Positions 1-11,420 of a DNA stretch of 64,000 nt are shown here, in pieces. Positions within the stretch are counted from its first letter, which is position 1. Every line of letters begins with the position of its first letter. The translations under genes and the position numbers were made by a program. The stretch lies in contig NC_063152.1 of assembly GCF_020921035.1 (NCBI RefSeq), forward strand, positions 29,945,903 through 30,009,902, given 5' to 3'. The notes under the pieces are model-generated. The model made no database searches. It saw only the letters and a program-made list of their open reading frames with translations, and had not been told where the DNA came from. Source of the DNA: Rhodamnia argentea (taxonomy: Eukaryota > Streptophyta > Magnoliopsida > Myrtales > Myrtaceae).

Positions 1-1690
1 CAGTGTCCCATACTTGTCCAAAGGGGGATGAATGATGCTCTAACAGGCCTGGTTTCTCTCAAGGAAGTAAAGAAAGCAATCTTTCAGCTAGGAGCCTCCA
101 AGGCACCTGGCTCGGATGGCCTCAAGCTCAGTTCTATCACAAACATCGGGAGGAAATCCAGTCCGACGTTGTTCAGTTGGCCAGGAGCTTTTTCGAATCA
201 GGTATCTTGAACCTAGCATTGAATGAAACTCAGATAGTGCTTATTCCTAAAGTTTCGAACTCAGAGTGCATCTCTCAGTACTCTCCCATCAGTTAATGTA
301 ATTTCAGCTATAAAATAATCTCCAAAGTTATGGAAAACAGGCTCAAAAGATGGCTCCCATGCATCATTGCCATAGAGCAAAGCGCTTTCGTCAATGGTGG
401 GCAAATCCAAGACAATATCCTTGCCGTACAAGAGGTCCTTCATCAGCTGAGAATAAGGGATAGAAAGAAGAAGTTCCAAGCGATGTTAAAGCTAGATATG
501 CAAAAGGCGTACGATAGGGTCAAGTGGGACTTTTTGTGTGCTAGCATGCTAAGGATGGGGTTTAGTTCATAATGGGTTACCTTGGTCAGACAATGTATTT
601 TAGCGGTCTCCTTCAGCATTAAGGTCAATGAGGAACCTTCTTTTTACTTCCAACCCTCCTGAGGTATTAGACAAGACGATCCCCTCTCCTCGTACTTATT
701 TATTATTATGGCTACCACACTATCATCCTTTTTTAGCAAAGCTATGGAAGATGGTACTTTAAAGGGGAACAAATTGAACAGCAACTGCCCCTCTCTATCT
801 CACCTACTCTTCGCGGACGATGCCATCTTTTTCCTGGATGGGTCTATTTGAGTGTCAAAATTTAGCAAGTATTTTGAACCAATACTGCCTCGTGTCTGGT
901 CAGGCCATAAATCTAAACAAATCATGGGTATTTTTAGCAAAGGCTGCCCGGATCTCTTGAAGAGGTACTTGGCATCGAAATCAAGAGTACTCGTCATCGA
1001 AAAAATGGGGTAATACTTGGGGATTCCATCCAACCGTGGCCATTTAAAGAAGCAAATGTTTGCTTGGATACTAGCGAGAGTTAACATGAAGTTAGAGGGG
1101 CGAAAGGAAAAACTATTGTCTAAAGCAAGAAATGAGACCTTGATTAAAACAATAATCCAGGCACTTCCTCAGTATACGATGTCAATTTTCAAGATTCCTC
1201 TTTCGGTGTGCAAAGCTATAGAACAAAAGATGGCCAAATTTCTGGTGAAAGCAAAACTCGGCAAAATCTAACACTCATTGGAAAAAATTGGAGACTTTGA
1301 AAAACAAAAGCTAGATGGAGGTCTGGGTTTTAGGGATCTTGTCACCTTTAACAAAGCTATGCTAGGAAAGCAAGGATGGAGGCTCGCTCAAAATTCATCA
1401 TCCCTCTAGAGCAAAATTTTCAAAGGGATCTATTTCCCTCACTGTGACTTATGAGCAGCAAAGAAAGGAGCTAGACCCTCAGGGGGTTGGCAAAGTATAC
1501 TTGTAGGTAGGGACTCCATTGGCTTAGAAACCAGATGGCCGATTAGTGACGGGGAAAGAATTATTATCAGGGAGTGAAAATAGCTGCCATCAGGAATTTT
1601 GGCTGAAATTTCTCTTTGGATGCACGCAAGTGGTCGATTTTCCTTTGATTTGGCAATTAAGTGAGCCAGCAAAAAAAATTTACAGTTAAG
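1..1690 (+). mobile_element. Degenerate LINE (non-LTR) reverse-transcriptase relic, 5' end outside window
   Basis: Fragments in several frames of one strand line up as a plant LINE reverse transcriptase. In order they are a KAPGSDGL block near 110, a block with QSAFVNGGQIQDNIL and then KLDMQKAYDRVKWDFL at about 370-540, the catalytic FADDAIFFLDG block near 810-840, a LEGRKEKLLSKARNETLIK block near 1095-1150, and a [20 protein letters not shown] block near 1300-1370. This is the normal order of fingers, palm and thumb. Stop codons and frameshifts separate the blocks, so no functional enzyme can be made. In LINEs this enzyme primes reverse transcription on nicked chromosomal DNA. The endonuclease end would lie left of base 1. 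I see no clear 3' tail or target-site duplication, so the right border is approximate. Confidence 0.88.
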
Positions 1691-1714
1691 TGTGTGTTGT
1701 ACACAATTTTTGAC

Positions 1715-2105
1715 CATAAAAACCATTAACTTTTGCTTGAGTTACAAATTTGCCCACGTTAACTGTCCTTCCAAAATTTCTCCCAAGAAATGGAAAACTC
1801 TTAAGCACAAGCTATTTGAGCATTCCAAGCGCAAGCTCTCCGACCACGAGAGATGGAATACTCTCAAATACAAGAGATCGAAGATCGAGAGCAAAATCAT
1901 TTCTAGTGTTCCTCTGCGCATAAAAAACAATAAACTTTTACTTGAATCACATATTTGCCCACATTAATCATCCATCCAAAATTTCTAGTTGACAGCTGAG
2001 AAATGGAAAGCTCTCAAACACGAGCTATTTGAGTGTCTTGAGCAAGAGAGATAGAACATTTCTACTTAAAAAAAATCGAAAATCGAGCGCAAGATCACTA
2101 AGAGC
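1715..2105. repeat. Two degenerate tandem copies of a unit of about 200 bp
   Basis: Two successive blocks (about 1718-1915 and 1917-2105) share a string of phrases in the same order: AAACTTTTGCTTGA-like, CATATTTGCCCAC, CCAAAATTTCT, GAAATGGAAA, CACGAGCTATTTGAG and GAGAGATGGAA. They differ by many substitutions. No coding potential is evident. Confidence 0.6.
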
Positions 2106-2179
2106 AATTTTGACAGAGAGTTAATTGAGATAGATTTAAGACTCAAATAAAAGTTGGTGAGCTTTTATTGGCCAAAAGA

Positions 2180-2475
2180 ATTAGAATAAAATTAAAACTA
2201 GACCTACAATTGAGATTTATTTTTTCGAGACAAATAAAAAAAAAAAGAGGTTAGGATAGAATTGATATTGAACCTAAAGTGAGGATTTTTTATGAGATAA
2301 ATAGAAATTTAAAATGGAATTGAGACTAGACCTAAAGTTTGAAATTTTTTATGGGACAAAAAAAAATTATGATAGAATTGGGACTAGACCTAAAGTTTGA
2401 AATTTTTTATGGGACAAAAAAAAAATTATGATAGAATTGAGACTATACCTAAAGTTGTAGATTTTTTATGAGTCA
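2180..2475. repeat. Tandem repeat, unit about 60 bp, around five copies
   Basis: The unit reads GAATTGAGACTAGACCTAAA, then a GTTTGAAATTTTTTATGGGA block, then an A-run and TTATGATA. The two central copies (about 2323-2382 and 2383-2442) are nearly identical; the outer copies at about 2205, 2262 and 2443 have diverged. It looks like a young local expansion of older repeat sequence. Confidence 0.8.
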
Positions 2476-2520
2476 AAAGGTAAAATTGAGCTAAAAGCTA
2501 AAATTAAAGGTTTTTTAGGA

Positions 2521-3331
2521 TAAGACCGACACCCTGTATGCATAACATGATAGAACACACTTTCACACTATAAACGACATCTCTATAGTGTTTTCAAAGG
2601 GTCTGTCATGCACTTCATCTCTTACCTAAACAAATGTCTTCTCTCTAGTTTCTCTCTTGCTAACTCTTAAGCAAGAAAAAAAATACTCAAATGGGTGTCA
2701 CAAGCTTATAACAAAGAACAGACTCAGAGACTTCTAAATATTGCTTCACTTCCCTTGTTTTTGCCCTCGTCAGCTGTGCCACATATGTTCAAGTTTTGTC
2801 CCGTTTATAGGCCTCCAAATTTGAACGTTGCTATTGAAAGCTAGCTTGATTAATGCAGTTGTGTTATTTTACTCAAGAGACTTTGTTAAAAATTTGATAG
2901 GTATATTAAGAAAACTGTGTATCAACCCAGACAGAAAACAAAATATGCTGAAAAATTCAGAATTCAGTTCCCGTCTAATAATTTCTCCCCAAATACAACT
3001 CATGTAGGACGGAATCTACAGAAAAGCTAAAGTCGACTAACAACAGCTATGATTATGCACATTTTCTTGTCGTGTGCAAATGCGATGACACCCACTATCC
3101 TCTGTGTTTGATTAACAAACATATTAGAGCAGTGAAGCAAAAAGCTTGTGCAATTTCTAATGTCATGTTGGCTACATATATATCATTAGCAACATGTTAT
3201 AAGAGCCTGCGTGAGCCTGAGCTCGATAAGGAGCTTACCTGAGAAAGCACAAGTTCCTGCTCTTCTTTTTGGCCAATAGCACAAGTTCCTCCTCAAAAAA
3301 GAACAAAAAACATACTTAAGTCATTTCTCCT
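2521..3331. other. Intergenic / 3' flank of the SUVH gene, no gene seen
   Basis: There is no open frame of note. The part next to 3331 is presumably the 3' UTR and terminator region of the minus-strand SUVH gene. Nothing else is recognised. Confidence 0.5.
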
Positions 3332-6300
3332 TTAGTACATCCTTCCCACGCACTCTGAAGAACCACAATAGCAATCTTTTTTCTTGATATTGCCATTAGA
3401 GTCACGAACCTGACCTACCGTATAATTGTAATGGTACGTCAACTCCTGCAAAGGAGGAATATTTTCGGCAGCAAAGAACATTATGTGAGGAACTCGCTTG
3501 TCCTCATGATCATAGAGGACATTTTGGGCATACAGATTGGGAGAACAGCTGTGGTTAATGAACCTCCCAACATTCCCATACATGGCTGCATCTATGGTAA
3601 AACCAGCCTCCTCCACAACTTCGCGAGAATCCACGTGTACATCAGGCATAAGGGTAGAGAGCCCATCCCAGAGATTACTGTCGTCGTAGTTATTGCCAAT
3701 GTCAAATAAGTACTCATCATTTCCAGTCCGTTCTTCTGCTTCCTTGTCTTCAAGGAGCTCCCCTATATACTCGCATATGAAATTTCCAGAGGGAATAGAA
3801 TTAAGGGATCTCACACCCCAACCCCTTAATTCAGTCTTGAAAACTTCTAGCTGAAACTTGAGACCATGCTGGGTGACCCTATTGTGGCAGGAGGAAGGGC
3901 ACTTGCAACAAGGTCCACACTCATAAACCAGGGGCTTTGCTTCAACAATAGCTCCATTATGATTGTATGGAATTTCTCCTTCATTCTTGACAGAACAAAT
4001 GCACTTCTCTGTATCTGAGCACCCCCTAGAACAATCACAACCCCTAGAGGGCATAGGGCGGAGCCAGCCAGGATATATCATGCGAGTAATGTACTTAAAT
4101 GGCAGGGGCCTTTCGTCATCGATGGTGTTGACAACACCTATTGCAACAGACTCTTTCCCTTGTGAAATATCATGCACACAGAGACCCTCCCGTGCTTCAG
4201 ACTTTTCAGACTTTTTTACCACTTTCCAAGCGAGCTCAGGCTGACCAGGAATCCGGTTCAGACGGAACTTAAAGACCAGCTTGCCATGTGGGCCTGGTTC
4301 CTGCCAACATTTTTCCACCACATACAGCCCATCATACGTATAGGTAAAAACCGTTCTATATTTTGCATCGGAGAAATCAGATGACCTTGTTTCTTTCAAT
4401 CCCCGGATCACCCGCACAGGATTCCTTTCAGATATGCTGTTACTCAAAGCAAGGTTACCTTTTACAAGTCTCTGATCTTCAGGTTCCTTGTCCTTGCCAA
4501 TCACATTTCCTCCCGAGCCAGTGTATATCACAAAATCTGAGTTATCCAGATCATCACAATATGAACCCGATGACACGATACTTGTCGCCAGGACCTTTCC
4601 ACCTCGATTGACATAATCGATACCGCCCTGAATCTGGCGATGAAGGCCAATGATGTTCAGCTCCACTCTATACTGAAACTCATCCCCAACTTCAACTCCA
4701 GGCACAGGACCCAGGATTTGTTTTCCGGTGTTAACAAATCTTTTCTGGTCCTTCAACATTTTTGAGGCTTGTAAATCAATCCTTTTATGTTTGCTTTCAC
4801 CTTTGGTCTTGGCTTCTTCTTCCTGCAAGAGCTTCCTGCAGACTGCTTGGAACAGACGCAGTGTCTTCCTGACTTTATTTCGAATAACGTCAGCATTGCT
4901 TTTACTTTCTGACAGACCATGTCCAAAAGGAGGTGGGTTCACAGTAAACGCTCTAGGATGCAAAGTCACCTGAAGATCTTCATGGTGCTCGTCAGTGTCC
5001 ACAACATCCTGATTTTCCCAAGCCACCAGTTCGCTAGTGCTTTCATGAGCATACTCCTCTCTAAAAGGTTGGCTCTTCAGCGGAGTCTTTCCCACAGAGG
5101 TTTTTCCTTCTATAAGCTTTACCTTTGAAGTTAATTTTGATTTCTCAGGGCCCACAGGATCATTTTTCTTAGGTTTTAATTTTGATTTCTCAGGACCTAC
5201 GGGATCTTTTTCCTTCCAAATCCTTGCAGTTATATTATTAGGAGAAGACAATTTGCTTTCCTCTTTGCTCTGCTGCCAAGGACAAAATGGTGCAGCCATG
5301 AGACCTTGCACCAAAACCCTTTCTGATGAAACTTCTGATGAACCGGCATTGTCTTCCGATGTCCGATTTCCTGATACGTCTGCATGCTTTCTCTTGAGGC
5401 TTTCCCCCTTTTTGTATGCAACCATTTTCTTTGCCCATTTTCCCCCCGAGATTTCGATATCGCTGATACTTTTATCAAGAAATGCCTCAGACTGACAGAC
5501 AAAAAGATCTTGATTACTTCCACGTGGAGATCCACCCCAACCATCATTGGCATCCTCCGGTTCTATGTTCATCTCCGAAATTGTTCCCAACTTATCTTGC
5601 TCTCTCCTGCTTCCAACACTGTTCTCTTCATGTTCAGCCCAAACTTCAGCTTTAGTTGCTTCAGTTACCTCATTTAAAGATTTGCACTCTTGAGAATCCT
5701 GATCTCGCAAAATTTCTTTAATTAAATTTGTGCCTGTCACTTCTGTCTGCCTTAGAGTTTTCTGATCCTTCAAGGGGCTTTCCTCACTAACCTTTGTTTC
5801 CTTCAAAGGAGCGGCCACAATCGAGCATGCTTCCTTGTCACAAAGAGGAGCATTCCGTCCACAATCAGGTGGGAAGTCTCTAATTGCCGAAACCCTTCTC
5901 CTAGGAGGATAGCTTCTAGCTTTAGATTTCTCGAGACACTTCCTGGTGGAACAAATAGTTAACGAAGTGTTCCCAGAACAAAAACAAGCATAACTTGATT
6001 CAGTTGTATCTTTGTCTTGAGGAGCAGCAGCAACCCCACCATCTCTCTTGAACAATTCAGATTCTGAAGCTTTTCCAGGCTCTACAATTCCTGTGAGCTC
6101 CAAAGCCCCCAGAGACATTCCTGTCGGTTGCTTCTCATTCACCGAGCTTACACCATCAACCACATCAGCCACCTGCCCCAATGTTTTCAAGCAAGATTCT
6201 ACAACACTTGTTTGTGTGAGGATAGCTGTAGAATCTCCGACTCTAGAATCAACGTGACCTCCCCATGATGTATCAACAGCCTCAGCTGCAGTCCCCTTAT

Positions 6301-6457
6301 TCGGAGAGCTGGCAATGTAAACTGAATTCTTTGTTGGTTCCACAGTGATTCTTGGAGCAAATCGTCCACATCCTGGAGGAAAATCCCGAATAGCAGACAC
6401 CACCCTTCTCTTGTACTTAGGTGCACCATTATGAGAATAGCAATTGTCATTGGCCAT
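3332..6457 (-). CDS. Histone H3-lysine-9 methyltransferase, SUVH5/SUVH6-like
   Basis: One uninterrupted frame encodes about 1,041 residues. Family knowledge: SUVH proteins bind methylated DNA through an SRA (YDG) domain and methylate H3K9, which links DNA methylation to silent chromatin in the nucleus. Seen here, approximate residues: a long basic, low-complexity N-terminus; SRA at 580-735 with GPVPGVEVGDEFQYR and YDGLYVV; cysteine-rich pre-SET at 805-865 (CDCSRGC, CICSV, CGPCCKC); SET with WGVRSL, GEYIGE-type and GRFINHSCSPN near 960; and post-SET CYCGSSECVG at the very C-terminus. The absence of introns fits the mostly intronless SUVH genes. The start is the ATG at 6457; a GTG just upstream is in frame but is not a plausible start. 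Unusual: a VSAIRDFPPxCGRxAP motif occurs twice (about residues 20 and 185). Length is at the long end for the SUVH5/6 group. All catalytic motifs look intact. Confidence 0.95.
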   Translation of the reverse strand: MANDNCYSHNGAPKYKRRVVSAIRDFPPGCGRFAPRITVEPTKNSVYIASSPNKGTAAEAVDTSWGGHVDSRVGDSTAILTQTSVVESCLKTLGQVADVVDGVSSVNEKQPTGMSLGALELTGIVEPGKASESELFKRDGGVAAAPQDKDTTESSYACFCSGNTSLTICSTRKCLEKSKARSYPPRRRVSAIRDFPPDCGRNAPLCDKEACSIVAAPLKETKVSEESPLKDQKTLRQTEVTGTNLIKEILRDQDSQECKSLNEVTEATKAEVWAEHEENSVGSRREQDKLGTISEMNIEPEDANDGWGGSPRGSNQDLFVCQSEAFLDKSISDIEISGGKWAKKMVAYKKGESLKRKHADVSGNRTSEDNAGSSEVSSERVLVQGLMAAPFCPWQQSKEESKLSSPNNITARIWKEKDPVGPEKSKLKPKKNDPVGPEKSKLTSKVKLIEGKTSVGKTPLKSQPFREEYAHESTSELVAWENQDVVDTDEHHEDLQVTLHPRAFTVNPPPFGHGLSESKSNADVIRNKVRKTLRLFQAVCRKLLQEEEAKTKGESKHKRIDLQASKMLKDQKRFVNTGKQILGPVPGVEVGDEFQYRVELNIIGLHRQIQGGIDYVNRGGKVLATSIVSSGSYCDDLDNSDFVIYTGSGGNVIGKDKEPEDQRLVKGNLALSNSISERNPVRVIRGLKETRSSDFSDAKYRTVFTYTYDGLYVVEKCWQEPGPHGKLVFKFRLNRIPGQPELAWKVVKKSEKSEAREGLCVHDISQGKESVAIGVVNTIDDERPLPFKYITRMIYPGWLRPMPSRGCDCSRGCSDTEKCICSVKNEGEIPYNHNGAIVEAKPLVYECGPCCKCPSSCHNRVTQHGLKFQLEVFKTELRGWGVRSLNSIPSGNFICEYIGELLEDKEAEERTGNDEYLFDIGNNYDDSNLWDGLSTLMPDVHVDSREVVEEAGFTIDAAMYGNVGRFINHSCSPNLYAQNVLYDHEDKRVPHIMFFAAENIPPLQELTYHYNYTVGQVRDSNGNIKKKDCYCGSSECVGRMY

Positions 6458-7730
6458 CACAAGGAATCCAGATCTCTACACAGAACTACCGCCACAAAAA
6501 GAAGTTACAGCTCCTGATGGCTCATGATGCAGCGTATTATTTGGGACGGCCACTGAATTCTGAATAACAAAGCAGTGAGACACTCAAAACTGCGTAAAAG
6601 ATTAGACAACCATCAACAAGAGTACCAGTGAACCATCTATTTGGCCAAGACAGTTGGTATCAAGCTAGAACAAATCTATATTGACCACGTTAGACAAATC
6701 ACATTACACAGGAAGACCAAAAAACTATCCGAAATCATCAACCATGGTCATCAAAATGTTTAGAAAACTTACTATCCAATACAATGAAACATCTACGGGC
6801 CTCACAAGCGCTACACAAATGGCAGATGACCACCCAGCTCACAAAAATCATTGCCGGACTTACGAAATATTTCCAAGTCCTCCTGGAGCACATGTTCCAT
6901 ATCCACCAACACGGAACATTATCAATTTCTTTATTTTCATCCAAGAAAGACAACACACAGGTCAATAGACATGGATGTATGGGAACGTCATGCTCCAGGA
7001 GCACCTAACAATCTCTCTGCACTCAAGTGCACATGCTTGTGCATAATATACACTGTTTCGAACCTCAAACCATGAGAACCGCCTTGAACAGACAAACACG
7101 CGCAGAAACCATATTCGAAATGAACGATAATCGCATGGCCAACCACAGAGCATTAACATGGACCAACCTCATTTGCCTCACTCACCACAAACCCACAAAA
7201 CCGGTTGAGCCAAATCCCAATGCCAATTTTCCCGCAACCACTCGTGCCAACCTCTTGATGCTCCCACAACTACCAACCCGCTTCCAATTCCGTCCCGACA
7301 CGCTCAAAACAGCAGAAATTCGAATGGACCCACGTCGGCCACCCCTCTGTGCCACCACAATCAAGACGAGAAAAAGCACCAGTCAAAGACTCTCGCAACC
7401 AAACAGCGAATCAAAGAACGCAAATGGAACTGAAATTAACCGAAGATGAGAACACGTACATCGGAGGAAGAGGGCCATCGCGCGTCGGAATCTCAAACCG
7501 AGAAGCCACGACGAGAAATGAGACGGAACCCTTGGAGAGCGTGGCCGGGTCTCGACGAGAGCATTCGACGGCGGCCAAGCCAGACAGGTTCGCGGGTGCG
7601 ATGGCGATGAAGAGCGAAAACAGAGCGTTAGGCTTTTTTCCAGTCGGAGAGTCGCGGGCATAGAGAGATGCTGAAGTATACTGGAGAGAACAGGCGATGG
7701 TTTTATCAAGGCACGATGCCAAATGGTTCC
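6458..7730 (-). promoter_or_regulatory. Presumed 5' leader and promoter region of the SUVH gene
   Basis: This stretch lies upstream of the SUVH start codon. Open frames between 7000 and 7720 on both strands lack recognisable domains and overlap one another, so I treat them as chance frames in a GC-richer leader or first-exon region (about 7300-7700). Transcription start and any leader intron cannot be fixed from sequence alone. Confidence 0.35.
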
Positions 7731-8065
7731 TGAATTTTACTCCAACGTGTAACGCAGTTTTATCTCTAAATTTTTAATTTATTCAATATAATTTCTGAAT
7801 TCTAATTAAATATGTAATATTATTCATAAACTTTTTTAATTTATTCAATATAATTTTTGAATTTTTAATAAATATTCAAATTAATCCGTGAACAAATTAA
7901 TCAACGGACGATATTGAACATATTCATATAATTTATGGACTGATTTTAACATAAATAAAAAATTTCATGATTATATTGAATAAATTAAAAGTTTATAAAC
8001 AGTATTATACATTAAACTAAAGTTCAAGATTACATTCAATAAATACCATGCAATTTGGTCACTAG
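7722..8065. repeat. Fold-back (inverted-repeat) element, A/T rich
   Basis: The left arm has TTTTAATTTATTCAATATAA phrases (about 7771-7860). The right arm carries the reverse complement, ATTATATTGAATAAATTAAA (about 7970-7990), and ends with CATGCAATTTGGTCAC against CCAAATGGTTCCTGAAT on the left. It is non-coding. It has the same fold-back design as six other elements in the window. Confidence 0.6.
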
Positions 8066-9354
8066 GGCTTATTTGTGTTGAAGTAGAGTCATAAGGCTTC
8101 CATGTAACTTCGCTTCCAAAAAATTTCTCTTTCTAAAAAAAATATGATTTTTAAGTATCATGTGATTATGGTGTTATGATTCAGTCAACCACGAGTAAGA
8201 TTTGTTGACTTGGTTACACGCAGATGAGGGTCAATCATCAATTGGGAAGGGGAAAAAAAAAACATTTTCAGAGATCAAAATCTCCGGTTTTATTTATTAA
8301 GAGGTTAACGCAAAAAAAAAAAAAACAAAACAAAACAAAAAGAAAGGACAAAACTTATGAATTATTTTGATAATTTTTTTTTCACTTTTATTTTTGGGTG
8401 TGCTTGTTCCATCCTTGGCTGCGGCGGTTTTTCATTTTTTTGAGAAGTAGAAAGATTAGATAAAAATACAAGTGAAAAATTCCGAGTAATTGAATAAAAA
8501 ATCTAGACTTCAATCGATGGTGAAATGATAATAAGAAATTCAAGGATCACAAGGCAATAATCCTCGGGGCCTTTTTCGCGAGAATGGTAAAATCTAAGTA
8601 GCACCACGAAATAACACGCCGTCACATCATTTTTTCAAAAAAATTAGAGAATTTCTAACGCGTTAGAACACGTCGTATGTTAAATTTATATTTATCAGCG
8701 ATGATTTTCTTCTTTTTGGACTGGCCGGGTATATTAAGTTTGGATAGTTGGGTATATATTTTGATAAATTTACATTTTGACCTCTATTTATTAAAAATAC
8801 TTAAAATTGACCCGTGCCGTGCGTGTTGAAATCGCATGTCGGGATGCTAGAATTACGTGTCGCTAGTATCCCAAACGCCGATCACGTGTCGATCGCATGT
8901 CGAAAAGTATCGGACAAGATTGGACACAACACGACACGTAGACCGAAACGCTAGCCACATATCGATTGCACATCGAAGAGTATCGGAGAGTGTTGAACAT
9001 AACACGACACAGAAGCCCCCGAATAGTATCGGTGCTTTTTGGAGTAAAACAACGAGAGAAGCGTGCGATTTCTAGAGCAACTCGTGAGGGTCACGCGTGA
9101 AATGTGAATCGCGTGGGAGCTTCCAGGGTTTGGACAGGAACCTGCCCGGGCCAACGACGTATAAAAGGTTTCTTCCATCATTTTCCCACATTAACCTGCG
9201 ACTCCCTGGAGTACCAAAATACCAACCTTCCGTTGGAACCAAAAGAAAAAAAAATGATAACTTTGAAAATTTAGAATACTGAGCACGGACGACTCAGCAC
9301 AAATGTTGACAACATTAAATGAGAAAAAATAAGAAAGTCCACAAATTTGACAAA
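8066..9354. other. Intergenic, no gene recognised
   Basis: A/T-rich DNA with oligo-A runs near 8250 and 8315. Around 8810-9010 there are scattered direct repeats of CACGTGTCGATCGCATGTCG-like phrases and AGTATCGGA. No domain-bearing frame was seen. Confidence 0.4.
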
Positions 9355-9625
9355 ATGGATAAGTGCATTAAAAGTCCTAAAACTTACTTTTAAAAACTTC
9401 AAATGAATCCTAAAACTTATCACAAAAGTGTAATTGAGTCTTAAACTTTCAAAAAGTACAATCAATCCTAAAACTTGTCAAATTCTTTCAATCAAGTCCT
9501 TTCGTTAATTGAAAGTTTTATGACACACTTGGACTTTCGTGACAAGTTTTGAGATTTGATTGTGTTTTTTGAAAATTTTGGACTCGATGCACATTCATGA
9601 CAAATTTTATGACTTGATTATTATT
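9355..9625. repeat. Fold-back element with CCTAAAACTT phrases
   Basis: The left half repeats AGTCCTAAAACTT and AATCCTAAAACTT. The right half carries reversed phrases such as GACAAGTTTTGAGATTTGAT and GACAAATTTTATGACTTGAT. The two halves can pair as a long imperfect hairpin. It is non-coding. Confidence 0.55.
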
Positions 9626-9776
9626 TTTATTATTATTTTAAAAGTCAATTACAGTATTGGATCTCTACGTTCGAGAAAGGAGCAGGAGTTCGTCATCTTT
9701 TGTAACTGTTCTCTCTGTTTTCTCTTGAAGAAGAGAATGAACAACAGTTAAGGACGAAAGAATGTCTCACGTTCTT

Positions 9777-9908
9777 GAATGTCACATTCAAATGTTACAA
9801 CTGCCACAGGCGATTAATCCTTTGGTAAAGAGCCTACATGGTGAATGTCGCGTTCAGATGTTACAACTGCCAAAGGCAGTTAATCCTTTGGGAAAGAGCT
9901 TACATGGA
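9777..9908. repeat. Direct tandem duplication, 66-bp unit, two copies
   Basis: Copies begin at 9777 (GAATGTCACATTCAAATG) and 9843 (GAATGTCGCGTTCAGATG) and continue with ACAACTGCCA and TTAATCCTTTGG. The period of 66 is a multiple of three, so a short plus-strand frame (about 9762-10013) runs through both. I see no domain and do not call it a gene. Confidence 0.7.
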
Positions 9909-10014
9909 CGGGTTACGGTACTCCCATGCTCCCATAAAACCCAACAGTTACCTTGCTCAGAATTTCTGATCTTCTGCCTCCTTTTGCATCAATTGACTCC
10001 TGGGCCACTGTAGA

Positions 10015-10523
10015 TCAGAAAATCCAAGCGTCTAGATAACAATCACGTGCTCCACACGGCACGATACTCATCCAATGTCTAGCATCTACAGCAGCACCCC
10101 AGGAGTCGAACTTATAGCTTCTGCAGGTTCGACTCTTCCCATTATCATCCGAAGCCCGCAGAGACGTCATTGCCGCTTCATCCTCACTCACCAAGTGTAA
10201 ACTGTCAACGGCATCAGCCCATCTCCCACTTTTCCCGACTGAGATTCTAGAGCATTTATTCGTGGCACAATTGCTGTGCACGGTGAGACATTGGAGACTT
10301 TCAACAGGTTGAGGCTCAGTTCCAATTTCAGAACTTCCCATGAACATATTAACAGTCTTGGCTGTATCCTCCTCATTCTGAATGCTGTTGATGTTTGCTT
10401 GCATCGGCTGCACTGCTGGTTCCAAAAAAAATATAAAAATGGTGTAGCAAAAGGTCCACATCCTCGTGGACAATCACGAACAGCAGAAACGTTCGGCCTG
10501 CTCAAACTCAGCTGTACCGACAT
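10015..10523 (-). pseudogene. Truncated SUVH N-terminal paralogue
   Basis: The frame from the ATG at 10523 includes NVSAVRDCPRGCGPFA, a clear relative of the VSAIRDFPPGCGRFAP motif in the SUVH gene at 3.3-6.5 kb. That frame is then lost at an A/T run near 10430-10445, and a second minus-strand frame carries on to 10015 with low-complexity sequence of similar character. No SRA, pre-SET or SET sequence follows; the sequence left of 10015 is unrelated repeat DNA. I infer a partial duplication or a copy whose 3' three quarters were deleted, and the frame change indicates it no longer makes the original protein. Alternatively it could be the first exon of a rearranged gene, which I consider less likely. 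Confidence 0.62.
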
Positions 10524-11420
10524 CTCTGTCGCTACTTCCCATTGCTAATGATCCTGTTTTTCCTTTCTGGAACATCCCCATCAACTGATGCAACAGTTCT
10601 TGGTTAACTACTTGCAGCTTTCGCCTTCAGCCTGAAATGCAGTGTGACGTCCAAAACTGTGCCACAAAGAAGAAAGAAAGAGAATATTAACAGGAAAAGC
10701 ACAGGACAACCATGCGACCGGTAAAAACATTAAAAACAGAAGAAGACAGATTTAGCAATTGTCCCCTTTGAATAAATCACACTTCATATCGCAAGACTGG
10801 CAGATTTAGCTATTATTCCCTTAATGATTGATGATATGAAAGCCAGATAAACTCAACAAACAAAACTCAAAATGAATTCTGAAGTCAGAACTTTCTTGAC
10901 TGGAGCAAAATTCACAGTATGAAGCCAAACTCCTTTTGCGCACATAGTCATACAGCGCAAAAAAAGATGCAGATCGCGGAAAAATATGTCATGATCCCCC
11001 AGATGAACGGCGATGCATCATCAATCCATCATTCACAGCGCGAATCGGCAAATCACACCCAGAACATAGCCATCTGCAAAGAACCGCTACTTCTAAGTTT
11101 CTTGAGCCCTGGCCGACATACGTTGAGTTTCTATTCATCAAGCGCGGTGGAACTCAACCGAAAGCAGATCAAACAAAGAATAAATCGGAGCACAGGAAAG
11201 AAGATCGAACGAGGAGGAGAACGAAAAATGCATTCCTGAGAGTGGACGAAAACAACTGATCGCCGTCTTGTCGAGAGAAATCATCGAGTCGAAAACAGGG
11301 GATGTTGATGTTGATCGGAGACGGAGAGTAAATACTTCGAAAGTTATTGTGTGAGAGAGAGAGAGTTTTCGCAGTTGAGACAGGCATCTCAATTGATTTT
11401 GGGGCCGTTTGGTTCGGCAT
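10524..11420 (-). promoter_or_regulatory. Leader/promoter remnant of the truncated SUVH copy
   Basis: The stretch upstream of 10523 ends near 11360 in a GAGAGAGAGAGAG tract, of the kind common in plant 5' UTRs and core promoters. It may be the duplicated promoter and leader of the truncated copy. No other gene was seen. Confidence 0.3.

Noticed and set aside
7027..7722. Several overlapping open frames of 95-140 codons on both strands
   Set aside because: They overlap in opposite strands, show no domain and lie in the GC-richer leader/promoter region of the SUVH gene.
9762..10013. 83-residue frame across the 66-bp duplication
   Set aside because: The open frame is explained by the duplication of a stop-free unit; no homology or promoter context.
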